Of a stretch of 64,000 nt of DNA, positions 10,871 through 21,072 are shown in pieces; within the stretch, counting starts at the first letter, position 1; each line of letters begins with the position of its first letter. Origin of the DNA: Hermatobates lingyangjiaoensis. Lineage: Eukaryota > Arthropoda > Insecta > Hemiptera > Hermatobatidae. Made by a program: the position numbers and the translations under genes. The stretch covers positions 434,001 to 498,000 of the forward strand of contig JAPFBL010000165.1 in NCBI GenBank assembly GCA_026182355.1, read 5' to 3'. The notes beneath the pieces are model-generated. The model worked only from the letters and a program-made list of their open reading frames with translations. It did not search any database and had not been told where the DNA came from.

Positions 10871-13000
10871 CAATACTGCTAAGTAGAAAAAGTTGTCACG
10901 GCTGCCAATTTTGCCGCTAAGGAAATAAGGAAAAAAGAAATTGCGAGATAGGGAAAGAATGAAAGTAAAAATAAACCAAAGGATAAAATTTAATACAGGA
11001 CAAGCAAGAAAAAAAAGACACGCAAGTGAACTATAAGATAAAAAACATAAATATAAATAAATTAATAAATAAGTAATTCTTTATTTATCGTGGGTTAGAT
11101 ATGTTGAGGAAGGATTGAAATAATTGTTTTTTATTCATCAGTGCTTTTTCCTCAACACAATTGTTTTTGAACTGTTGCTAAAATTGTTTTTCAATTCTCA
11201 TTCTTTTCTCTTGTGGTTACACAACCTTCATCGGCCTCTTATTTATTGGTAATCTTGTAGTTTGAAGAATATCTTTTTGAATTTCTGTCTGAAATGCATA
11301 AATTCTGTGAGGAAAATGGAACGATGTGGACTTTAAAACTGTCAATATTGTCTAATTGTTAACTTCAGTCCTTGGATCACCAATTACCTTCCTCCTTCAA
11401 ATTTGTTGAACCACAACTTCTACCCGATAGATATTATTACACTTATATATATTGGGTGGAATGGATTCTGTGTGATGTTTTTTATGCTTGGTTAACTTTA
11501 ACAAATATACAATTGTTAAAGAGCTTTGGTCGGTCAACGCAGCAGTCATCCTACCAGAAGTCTTATATATATCGACAGTTACTATATGCATATTAATGAA
11601 ATCAAGAGAATAGCCACGAGTTGAACTTTTCTTTTTTAATTGCTTAATTAAAAAGTTACAATTATTTCAATCGCTACCAATTTGATGAAAACGTATGGAC
11701 AGGGATCTACGGATAGCCTTCTTTACGTGGGATGAATGACAACTTATTTTTTTAAACTATGAAGAATTATATTTAAATTTTAAAAAGATATCAGTCGTTC
11801 ATTTAAGTAAAAGCCCCCGAATTTATTATGGTTAACTTGAAAGATAAAAAAAATGCCAGCTGTAAATTATATTATTCAATTTAATAAATAAATTTCGGGA
11901 GGTATTTGGTTAAAAAAGGTTTCATATAATTTTTAGAAGTTAAAATATAAGGCCTTTGTAGGTTTAAAAAAAAAAATAAAACTTTGAAAAAAAATGCTTT
12001 GTAGAAAAAAAGTTTTTCAAAGATTATATGGTTTTAAGCAAATTAGAATTTGACACCGTTTGTATAATAAAACAATTGAATTCTTTTATGTTATTAAAGT
12101 ATTTAATACCATTAGAAAGTATGAGGATTGTACTTTTTGTATTAACTAAATAAATAGTAGGCTGTTTAAATGAAAAAGTAGTAAATTCAAAGAATTAGGT
12201 TGGATAAGCAGAGAGAAATTGTTAAAAGAAAAAAGGTATTTTATGGAAATAAAAGCAAGGTTAAGGTGGATGGGAGTGATAAGAAAATCTCATTTAAACT
12301 TACCAATGAGGACTCTGCAGCAGTGCTCTTGATCTGAAGGTAATAATCGCCATCAAAACATTGATGCATTATGACTAACCATAAAATGAGCTTGCTTAAT
12401 CAAAAAATTGATGAATGGCGTGATTGCGCTGTCCTACTTGCCCTATCATCAATTCCCTTTTTTCATTTACTCTCTTCCTTAGGAATCAAACCTACCTACC
12501 CTCCTTTACCTAACGTAACTTCATTTGTCCATTGGGCTGCAACTAATGTTATACTTTTTATGTGAGTTTGACATAACCGAAATGGTCTTCCGATGTTTAA
12601 GCCTTTCAGTAGCCTTTTTGTTGCTATTCATACCAGTTTTCTCAGACTCAGTTTCAATGATTACTTCTGCTCCAAGTTGCTTGACAGACTCCTGATATCA
12701 ACGCTAACATCACATAGGCTTCTTCAGAAGAACTACTAAATTATCTTATTTAATATAGAATTATTCCCCAGACTTCGCCTAAAATCATTATTTTTTCTTT
12801 CTTGTTATTTATTTTCTGATTGCAAAAAAAAATGGTTTTCTTATTTATTTCTTAATGATTTGTTTATTTTTAAATAATTTTCAATATTAATTTGTTAGTT
12901 TTTTTATTTATTCTTCTCCTTACATATGTGAGTAGCACTGATAGAGTGACTCTTGAATAAGATGAACTTCATTCTTCCTTTGTCCATCAAGTGGTCATAT
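10871..13000. other. AT-rich stretch without recognised genes
   Basis: Short open frames near 11372-11596 and 12371-12565 have no recognisable motifs and AT-driven composition. A possible splice donor, CTGAAG-GTAATAAT, occurs near 12340, but I see no convincing exon around it. Confidence 0.45.
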
Positions 13001-13010
13001 CTTTCTATCT

Positions 13011-13180
13011 CTTGAAGACGAGGCCGAAATATAGTGGTGGTACTTTGTGGTTTCCTATTTGTTTTCGTTTTGTGCGTTTAGTTTTTATATAACGTTATGA
13101 GAGACAGACAGAGAGAAGAGAGAGTGTGAGTGAGAGAGAGAGCGAGAGGAGAGAGAGAGAGAGAGAGAGAGAGATTGAAA
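13011..13180. repeat. Degenerate HHR-like motif and GA-rich microsatellite
   Basis: TTGAAGA...GGCCGAAATAT at 13011-13032 looks like a decayed hammerhead core, but helix II does not pair well. A (GA)n-rich microsatellite follows at about 13104-13174. Confidence 0.4.
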
Positions 13181-14224
13181 CAGGAAAAAATAATTAAAAA
13201 AATAAAAAATATTTCAACTTCAAATGTGGAGTATAAACTATAATACCAAATGATGGTAATCGTTTATATCAATACATTTTAGTATGTGGTTAATTTGGCG
13301 AACAATTTTTAATTGTTTAATCTTTGTTTTTGTTTAAAAGGATATTGGTTCTTTTATTATCATATTTTTGAATTAAAATTCTGTGTTATTTTGTATTAAA
13401 AATATACGTTGAATAATATTGAGCGCTGAGTTACATATTTTTTTTTTAAATTCTAATGATAAAACTATTGTTTTGTATTTAAGATTTGAAAACTATGAAA
13501 TGAATTAGTGAATTATTAAATCCCTTTATTGTGTATAGTATTATTATAATGAGTTTAATTTTGACATGGACAGTTAGAATATATAATGAAATAAGGGCTG
13601 AGCCGTAGAGTGTTGTAAGATGTATCGTAGCTCCATCAGAGCAGGTCTGTTTGGAATGGCCGGATCCCAGAACAGGCGCATTCTGATTCATAGCCGTGCA
13701 TTATCTCAACTAGATAATTTATCATCCCTCTAGTCGGTCCAACCTACTCCCTCCCTCACATCCCTAACTTCTGCAATAAATCCATCACCCTCCACTAATG
13801 TATTATTAATGTCCTCAACTAATTCTAACAACATTGATTGATCTACCACATTCATACTTTGTGAAACACATCTTTTCATGTGGAATTCCTAATATTCAAA
13901 ATGATAATTATATTGATATAAGTGTATTATCTGATAGCGATTTGAGTAATTTTCTAGATCCAAAAATCATATCGCACTATAACTGGATATATAAAAATCA
14001 TGTTTTGGTAGATACTGCTTAAAAAATACAAAGAAGAAGAAAAACAATTTCTTGATATTCAACAAAAGGGACAATCATTGTGATTTTTAGTTGTCATTAT
14101 GAGGAGGCAGGTATTCTTAACCAGTATATTTATATTGATTTTTGTGATTTTATGAAGTAACAGCAGACGTGCTCTTATTCAAAATATTTTTAGAAACTAT
14201 AGAATTGTAGAAAATATCACTATT
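13181..14224. other. AT-rich stretch, no recognised gene
   Basis: Bases 13580-13830 are less AT-rich and could be old element sequence. A short open frame at 13834-14022 has no recognisable domain. The 3' end of the minus-strand Helitron may lie within 14020-14224, but no clear hairpin plus CTRR end was found. Confidence 0.4.
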
Positions 14225-14895
14225 AGTACAGTGCCGCTGTATACATCGCATTAACTTTCTGTCCTTCAGGTGAATGGAAGAACAGAGAGTTGATCCCTCT
14301 GACCTTTCAGCAGTCAGCATACAATTGAATATGTAAAAAAACACTTTGCCTCATTCACTTCAATTCCTGCTATAGATAGAGTTTTCCCTTGCGACTTATT
14401 TGCCGTCATTGCAAAACAAATGTTAACCGGAAATTGCAACCGATTGAGTTGAAACTGATTGTTGTTAGGAATCAATGGTATGCGTGGTATAAACACAGAC
14501 TCCTCAGTACCACACCCAGCACTACGACGTACCTGTGCATAAAATGGATTCAGAATCGTGTCCCGTTGCACATTTTTGGGGCACTCAAGTTTTGTAACAG
14601 CATGATTGGTGCCCTATTGTAAGTTTTAACTCATAAGCTGGCAGTCCAGGAGCAGTTATGGAGTCAAGAAATTCCGTTAGATAATGAACTAATTCGTCAT
14701 CGCTAATCACTCTGTTCACTGACTTTTAAATTGTTCCCTTGGCTTGATAAAGCGTACGAACTTGATTGCTGGTTTTTTTTTCTGCCTTTGCATTAGTGGG
14801 GTTCAAAATGCTCGTTCACAATGCAAGTTATTCGTAATAAGCAGATCTTGAACTCCAGGAAACACTATATCAATAAGCTCTTCCTGGGAGTTTAA
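14225..14895 (-). pseudogene. Helitron PIF1-family helicase C-terminal fragment
   Basis: Successive minus-strand frames give QEELIDIVFPGVQDLLITNN (about 14885-14825), NPTNAKAEK (about 14800), FLDSITAPGLPAYELKLTIG (about 14680-14610), APIMLLQNLSAPKMCNGTRF (about 14610-14555), VFIPRIPLIPNNNQF (about 14500-14455), LQFPVNICFAMTANKSQGKT (about 14440-14380), and a broken QLY..DC-stop-KVRGINSLF (about 14325-14280). These are the conserved C-terminal blocks of PIF1-like Helitron helicases, including the TANKSQG box. At least three frame changes and two stops make it a pseudogene. The clean open part is 14314-14571. Confidence 0.85.
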
Positions 14896-15264
14896 ACGCT
14901 AACAAAATTAAAATTAACTAAAAATACCTGCTTGCTACAGCTTCAGATACTAAAAGTTCTGTTTAGCTAGCCAAACACAACTTAAAAGTCCATAACTTCG
15001 ATTTTCCGTTGAATTCCCAATCAATTCAAATTTTAACTTTTAAATTATTAATTATTTATTAAGGGATACACAAATCTACCATCAATGTTTCAGCTTTCCA
15101 TGACTTACAGAGGCCTAGTTTACTTGTGAAAAAATTTTTTGGATGAACAAACAAACAGAAATTTTTTTGAGTGGATTCGATTTTCGAATGTATAAAACGT
15201 AAAGATAACTTGAAATGAGTCAGTTCCAGGAAATGTACAGACATCTTTCATTTATTTATACAGA
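14225..15264 (-). mobile_element. Helitron remnant with 5' terminus and helicase C-terminus
   Basis: On the minus strand the 5' end is TCTGTATAAATAAATGAAAG (from 15264), a variant of the TCTATATAAATAAAAG start seen at 16099, 45955 and 59909. About 370 bp of leader are shared with those copies. The leader then runs directly into the C-terminal part of a PIF1-type helicase, the Rep-Hel protein of Helitrons. The catalytic Rep domain and Walker motifs are absent, so the copy is an internal-deletion derivative. Confidence 0.8.
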
Positions 15265-16098
15265 TAACACTTTGCTTGTACTTTGAGCTGCGCTCCCCTG
15301 CACAGGTAGGTAAAGCAATGTGCCACTTATAGTAAGAATAAAAGTTTACTTAATAGTTAAAAATTTAATATAACTGCTATTCACAAATTCATCCACAATG
15401 TATTAAACAGCCGAAAGAATTTAATTCTACAAAAATGAAACGATTTCCATCATAATCTGGAATATTTGATAGTTTTGTTTGATATGAAGCGTAACTTTAT
15501 TTATGGTCCTAGCGTAATAATATTTACAAGTTAGAACATCGTTTTCTTGCTTTATGTATCATGGTTAGCATAGTCATGAGATGATTTAAATTTAAAAGTT
15601 TTAACTTGAACAAAGCAATATTTACATGAGGAATTGTACTACTAAAAAAAGACTGAAATTATTTAAGAGAAGTTAAGTCATCCAGAAAGATATTAAAACA
15701 GTTGTATTTGAATACAAGTACTGGAGTAAAACTCAACAAGAATATCTTAATGGAAAGGTTCTACTTCCTGCAGTAAAGAATAACAGGTGGCTCCTTGATT
15801 CAGTTAAAAGAAAAATATCTGTTGTGAATAGAAAACAATGTAATCCAGTGAATTTAATGGAAACGTCTTTGGAGTTCATTCATGTAAATCCCTGTTTTGA
15901 GATGCTCTTAGCCCACCCACTTGTACAATATCACTCAATTATTTATAACCTTCCATTTCTAACCTGCCTTCATTCATTTATCTAGTACATTCAAAAGTGA
16001 AAACAATTTATGTTTCAAAATATATCTAACAGAATCGTCACTAACAGAATTGTTATCAATTTAATTACAATATAGTAATTTTTTTTATAAAATATTTA
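15265..16098. other. AT-rich stretch between two Helitron copies
   Basis: The first 35 bases, including TACTTTGAGCTGCG near 15280, recur beside the Helitron end at 18220-18250, so the flank of the 5' terminus is also shared. The rest is AT-rich and non-coding. Confidence 0.45.
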
Positions 16099-16541
16099 TC
16101 TATATAAATAAAAGAAAGGTTTTGTCTGACATTGCTTAGAACTTATTAATTTCTAGTTATGTTTATGTTTTATACATTACAGAAACCGAATTGACCCTTG
16201 AAAACATTTCTGTTCGTTTGTTTGTCCAAAAATTTTGTCATAAGTAAACTCAGCCACCATAAGTCGTAGCAAGCTGAAACTGTCACAGTAGTTTTGTGTT
16301 ATGTCTAACTTAAAAAAACAAAACTTTGAATGCATTAGAAATTTAACGTAAAAGCAATGTTATGGACTTCTAAGCTAGCTTTCGCTTAGCTATACAGATA
16401 TTTTTTAATTTGTTAATCTATAGGTATTTTTAGCTGTCTGATACTATAGCAAGTAGGTATCCTTTGTTGATTTTAATTTCATTTGCGTTTATCATAATTT
16501 GCTCACTTTAAAAAAGTGAGTCCTACCTACCCGCGCACTAA
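16099..16541 (+). mobile_element. Short non-autonomous Helitron with 5' end and 3' hairpin
   Basis: Begins TCTATATAAATAAAAGAAAG at 16099 after an A and shares about 390 bp of leader with the copies at 15264 (minus) and 45955 (plus). Where those copies enter helicase sequence, this one ends instead with a hairpin, CTCACTT-TAAAA-AAGTGAG (about 16501-16520), then a pyrimidine/GC segment and GCGCACTAA. A hairpin just upstream of a CTRR terminus is the Helitron 3' signature. The spacing here (about 15 nt) is a little long, so the exact terminus is uncertain. Confidence 0.6.
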
Positions 16542-16544
16542 ATA

Positions 16545-17328
16545 AGAAGTATGCCTAGAATAAAATCAAATTTGAGCTCAGTATCTAAAGCTGCAAAACG
16601 TTAAAGAAATACCAGATATAATGAGAGTTATGGGCTGTTCTAATAATGATATTTTCAATTATTCTACAATTTGTAATAATATTTTGTAATATGATATATC
16701 ATCTCTGATTTTTTTGTAAAATACCTATCAGCGACAGGTACGTGTGTTAGTTCATGATATATATTATAGTTACAAGAGAAAATTATATGAATTATTACCG
16801 CTTTTTTAAAATTCTGGGGAGTAATGTTTGTGGCAAAGTAATAAATTTAATAATCAATTATTAATCTGGTGTGGTTCATGTAAAATTTGCAGTTAAATGT
16901 CTTCATTTTCAAAAGAATTACCAATCATTTTAATCATTTGTTTTTTCAATGTTGGTGCTACATTTTACCACATTTAATGGAAATGTAACTAGGCTGCTTG
17001 TTTAAAACAATTACTGACGACTTAAAGCGTATAGGGTAATGAATGGCTGTTTGAATAATGAGGCAAAACAGGTTACTTTAGCATTACTCCATTCCTATAC
17101 TTACACAAATAAATTTGCCGAAGAAATCCGTGAAGAAACTCAAATAAACAGTAAAATTTGTGACACTCATTCAAATATAACATCTGTTGAACTATGAAAG
17201 ATATTAGGATATTATTAAAGCAATTATCAGTGGATAAATTAATGCTTAGGTGTTTAATTATTTAATGCTGATTTGCTAATCATAAACATATAATTTCTAA
17301 ATTGTTAGCGAATATTACACTAGAGTTT
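16545..17328. other. AT-rich stretch without recognised features
   Basis: No open frame, repeat or RNA signature seen. Confidence 0.5.
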
Positions 17329-17343
17329 TTCTCTGTTATAGTT

Positions 17344-17637
17344 TTTTTTTCGACGTAGGATGTGGAAAAATCTGTTCATCAGATCCCTTAGCAAGACGTC
17401 TTGCTTAGGGTATGTGGGGTTGGGGGTCCCGACCCACTAAAAAACCACATCCTATTTCCTGGCAATACCCGACACGGTAACCGTTTGCACATTACTTCGT
17501 GCCGGTGCCTCAGTCCTTTTGAGTAGGAATCACCTTCTTGTTCCCATTCGTTCAATCATTGCCCTTGCATCACACCACTTTTGTTCTTCTTATGATGAAG
17601 AACCGCCTCTACAAAGTTTGCAGCTTTTGACCAGTTA
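17344..17637 (-). mobile_element. 5'-truncated R1/LOA-type LINE with perfect 15-bp target duplication
   Basis: The insert is flanked by TTCTCTGTTATAGTT at 17329-17343 and 17638-17652, a perfect 15-bp duplication. Its left end is a T run followed by CGACG, which is the poly(A) tail of a minus-strand retroposon. The minus-strand start reads NWSKAANFVEAVLHHKKNK, which fits the very C-terminal W..A..FV..VL..K block of R1/LOA-type ORF2 proteins. About 200 bp of 3' UTR and the tail follow. It is a dead-on-arrival truncated copy, and the perfect duplication suggests a fairly recent insertion. Confidence 0.78.
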
Positions 17638-17652
17638 TTCTCTGTTATAGTT

Positions 17653-18167
17653 AACTTATATATGAACTATGATATAATTTACTAACTTATAATTTAATAA
17701 CTCTGATCAATATGTCTTCTTCAAAAATTCTAAATTCAGTATTTGTTCATGATGCAATATTTATAATAGGACAATACATAAATTATGGTTTTTTGAGTCG
17801 CTAGAAGATTCTGTTGAAATTAGTATCTTTTTTGGCACAAAGAATGATAAAGTAAATTTTCCATATTTCAATGTAATATAATGATACATCACAAAAATAA
17901 AATCGTTAAATTTTGATTGAAATGAACTGAATTTATAGATACAGTTTAGCAAGTCATTTATACAGAGTTTTCAAGATACACTTTACGAAACCTATTTTTT
18001 TATTAGTAAATTACAAATAGGGAGTTCAACTTACTCTCTCTTGTAAAATTATTAATAAAAATCTACAAAAACGTAACTTTCTCTATATTACACTTATTGG
18101 CTACATATAAACTAATTTTAATTAATTAAATAGTTGACTAAAAAAAGAATTTTTTTTTAAAAAGTTA
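17653..18167. other. AT-rich stretch without recognised features
   Basis: Short minus-strand open frame at 17761-17952 without motifs; no other signal. Confidence 0.5.
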
Positions 18168-18255
18168 ATAGTTTTACCTAGGAAATGTACAGAAAAATTC
18201 TTTCATTTATTAATACAGATATTACTTTTGTTTCATTGTACTTTGAGCTGCGAAC
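18168..18255 (-). mobile_element. Helitron 5'-end fragment
   Basis: A minus-strand copy of the Helitron start (TCTGTATTAATAAATGAAAG from 18219 leftwards) plus the outer flank ending in GAGCTGCG, as at 15265-15293. Only about 85 bp remain. Confidence 0.6.
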
Positions 18256-20111
18256 AAATAGGAAAATTGTTTTGAAAAGCACTCTTTTCAGATTCTGAAT
18301 TGAAATCAGTTGGATATTTCTAAAGAGATATACAGATAGATAGATGGACATTATTTGTACAATAATATGTATAGATAAATGAATAAGATTAACAATAGAA
18401 ATCAGTAAATAAAATGATAAAGAAATAAGTAGAAAACATTTAGGTTATTTATATATTTAATGTAAAACTTGATAACATAAAAGAACTATTGAAGTCTTAC
18501 TTTTAATTCGACATTTATGTGTATGGGATTTATAATGCAATAACATTAACAATCAGGTCAACCCGTTTTCTGGTTCCCAAATTCTAAAAATGGTTATGAT
18601 ATTTCAATAGTACTGCATACAAGGTTTGTCTTTAACATATTTGGTTGCCTTTCAGGAATTTAAAACTATAGTTTTTTTTAAGTATATTTATTTTCAATTC
18701 TATATGTGTGAATCACTTAGGTTATATTGGTAAAAAATGTTTGCTTCTACCAAGGAAAGAAAAAATAATAATTGTGATATCGAACTAGATGTTAGTGAAT
18801 TAAAAGAAGTAATTGATTTTAAATTATTGTTATTTTATTCAATTCATTATAATCGATCTAGATATATATATATATATATGAATTTAGACTGGGTCTGAAT
18901 TATTTTTTCCGTTATTTGTGAGATGGCAGCAGTTTGTCAGAAATATGTGCTATTTGCGAATCCAACCGCGGGCTGAGGCACTTTTCAGATACGGCTGGTG
19001 GAAAACTTTTCTATTGGGTTAGATTGCTTGCTCGGGGGAATATTGCAAGCCAATATTGGAACACCTCGCAGGAAATGAAGGAAAAGGCGAAACTTTTTAG
19101 GCGTCGACTGTCTTGCTTGAATCATTCTTGCTTTGCTCCCAACCCAACCACAATATCTCCTACTTTTTTTTCTTATTTTTTTTTTGGCAATGAAACTTTT
19201 GTATATAAATCTTTGAAATATTGAGGCGATTTATTTCTTGATGTTGATATAGTGGAAAGGATGAGATTTGAATACATTTGTATAAAGGACTTGAATCGAA
19301 GTCTAATTCGTAATTGATTCAGTAGAAGATAAATAAGACTGGATAGATCAGTGACTGTGTAACTTACTGATTGAGACTACCTAAGAGCTAAACTGTCAAA
19401 TTGTATTTGCAACTTTGAAACGAGGGTATCATCAACACCAATACAAACAACAAACCAAATAACGATGGCAAGACAAATGCAAACTAACCAATGCATACTT
19501 CATTGGATATTATAAAATGTAAACAAGTGCACTACAAAGATGATCAAATTTGATATTAAAATTGACAGAAGTATTAATAAAATATGTAATCTTATACTGA
19601 AAATTAATTAAATCATTCAAATTATTTTCTAAAACAATAAAACATATATAAACCATTCTTGATTTGAAATGTCCTTGTACTAAAGAAAATGTCTTGATCC
19701 TTTTTCAAGATGAACCTATTTTCCTTGATATCAAGTGCAGTCCATTATTCTGAGAATCTCCTATTCTTTGTTACATTAACATTGATATATTGTTAATAAT
19801 CTAAGTCATTTAGTATTATGTGAATTTTACATAATTTAAATTATACAGTGCAAAATCATAATTATTTTGCACTAAGTAGAGGAATCATAGAAAAAGTCAA
19901 GTTTTTGTGTGAGTTTTATATTTTGAAGTCGTTTGAATTCATTTTCTATACTTTCACTCATCCATTTCTTTCACACTGTTATTGCTTTTCATCTCTCTCT
20001 CTCTCTCTCTCTCTCGATAAAATATAAAACTGTCCAAACCATAAAAATAAGTAACTGTTCAATAAGTAGAACACACAAAAGAATAAAACACTTTTATTAT
20101 GTATTATACAG

Positions 20112-20117
<6 letters not shown>
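18256..20117. other. AT-rich stretch; one unassigned open frame at 18934-19224
   Basis: Bases 18915-19150 are less AT-rich and carry a 96-codon plus frame beginning MSEICAICESNRGLRHFSD. I recognise no domain. It ends in a T-rich stretch translated as phenylalanine, and there is no strong splice context, so I do not call it a gene. A CT microsatellite lies at about 19993-20015. Confidence 0.4.
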
Positions 20118-20156
<39 letters not shown>

Positions 20157-20229
20157 TGTGAATAATAATCAAAATAACACTTGATGTAATAGATGGATGA
20201 ATTTACCACAGTGAAACAAATTTGGAAAC

Positions 20230-20268
20230 GATGCTCTAAGGCCTTTCGTCAACACATCGTCACAGAGC
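20230..20268 (-). ncRNA. Hammerhead-like motif, zeta, minus strand
   Basis: Minus strand: GCUCU, GUGACGA (C3 and U4 region altered), a short helix II, GAAA (20244-20247 complement), self-complementary AGGCCU, U, AGAGC. GCUCU/AGAGC is a perfect 5-bp helix I. The altered first box probably disables cleavage. Confidence 0.55.
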
Positions 20269-20309
20269 AAGTCACTTGCTCTGTTAAAAAACCCAACGGT
20301 TGGGTTTTT

Positions 20310-20352
20310 GACTCTGACGAAGACCGCTTGTTACGGTTGAAAGATCTTAGTC
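20310..20352 (+). ncRNA. Hammerhead-like ribozyme, alpha (best alpha copy)
   Basis: GACT (20310-20313) pairs with AGTC (20349-20352) as helix I. CTGACGA is at 20314-20320, helix II is ACCG/CGGT, GAAA is at 20339-20342, and self-complementary AGATCT is followed by T at 20348 as cleavage nucleotide. All invariant hammerhead positions are present. Confidence 0.75.
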
Positions 20353-20450
20353 TTGTTTTCCCATTTTCTTATTGTGGTTTGATCATTGATTGTTATTTCA
20401 CGTGTTTATGTGAAATCTTTTTATATATAGAGATATATATATTTATATTA

Positions 20451-20759
20451 TATTGTTATAATCATAATATCATATAATAGTATGTATGATATATCATATA
20501 TAAAGTAATATAAAATATATTATGAAAATAAAATCGGGACTCAGTTAATTTTCCTAGTTCAAATCAAAGTACTACTTCTACATTTAAGATTTTGACCAGA
20601 AAAACTGACAGAGTCCTTGTATTATTTTATTAATATTCAATCATACGTCAGTATGTTTAGTTTTCCTATATCTATACACATGGATAAATTACTCAGACCA
20701 CTAAACCATCGAAGTATTTTTTTGCTCATATTTCCAAAAGTAAGCAATTATATTTTTAC
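20451..20759. other. AT-rich stretch, intron-like
   Basis: No features seen. On the minus strand it would be the intron following the candidate SOAT-like exon. Confidence 0.45.
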
Positions 20760-21072
20760 TCAAGCTATTAATTGTTAGTAAGTTGTGATAGAATAGAGAA
20801 AAAGCAAACAAGAATAACACATATAAGGTACGAAATGTATTAGAATCTCTGACCAAAGTCATCTTATCCAGTAAATTCCGATTGAAGGATGCTGATGGAT
20901 CAATAGATAGTTGCTGGCTGTTTGCGGTTGGGTAGTCTACAGGTCTCTTGAGATTCGTGGCTTCATCCTGCCTATTCACCTTAACCTTATCATCCGTAAT
21001 TCCTATTATAGAGTAGTTTTCGATTATCTCTTTGACAAAGTGTAGTCGTGTTAAAAGGACAGTATGTTTTCT
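20760..21072 (-). CDS. Candidate exon of a sterol O-acyltransferase-like (SOAT/ACAT) gene
   Basis: Minus strand: acceptor TTATATCTAG, then an open frame of about 104 codons, then donor GTAAAAATA just after TTGA at 20760. The peptide includes HFVKEIIENYS, then a polar stretch, then FNRNLLDKMTLVRDSNTFRT followed by LYVLFLFAF. SOAT proteins have a cytosolic N-terminal segment ending F.aRxSLLDEL...HIRTIYhmF just before the first membrane helix. The F.R..LLD......FRTLY.LF pattern and the hydrophobic run after it fit that junction. SOAT esterifies cholesterol in the endoplasmic reticulum. Codon choice is less AT-biased than the flanks, supporting a real exon. No catalytic exon is visible in the window. 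The assignment rests on one motif. Confidence 0.42.

Larger units (their letters stand above)
20118..20450 (+). mobile_element. Composite HHR unit: zeta arm joined to alpha arm
   Basis: After (TA)n at 20118-20152 the unit holds a minus-strand zeta hammerhead (20230-20268). A perfect hairpin, GAGCAAGT/ACTTGCTC (about 20264-20282), follows, then a second hairpin of AAAAACCCAAC/GTTGGGTTTTT type (about 20286-20309). A plus-strand alpha hammerhead (20310-20352) and the alpha tail come next, ending in TTTCACGTGTTTATG near a further TA-rich stretch. Two different families meeting arm to arm suggests template switching or recombination. Confidence 0.72.

Noticed and set aside
13011..13033. A hammerhead ribozyme
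   Set aside because: The first box is TTGAAGA and helix II does not pair; only the GCCGAAATAT part fits. Listed only as degenerate.
18934..19224. Host exon MSEICAICESNRG...
   Set aside because: No recognised domain, no convincing splice sites, and the frame ends in a poly-T stretch.
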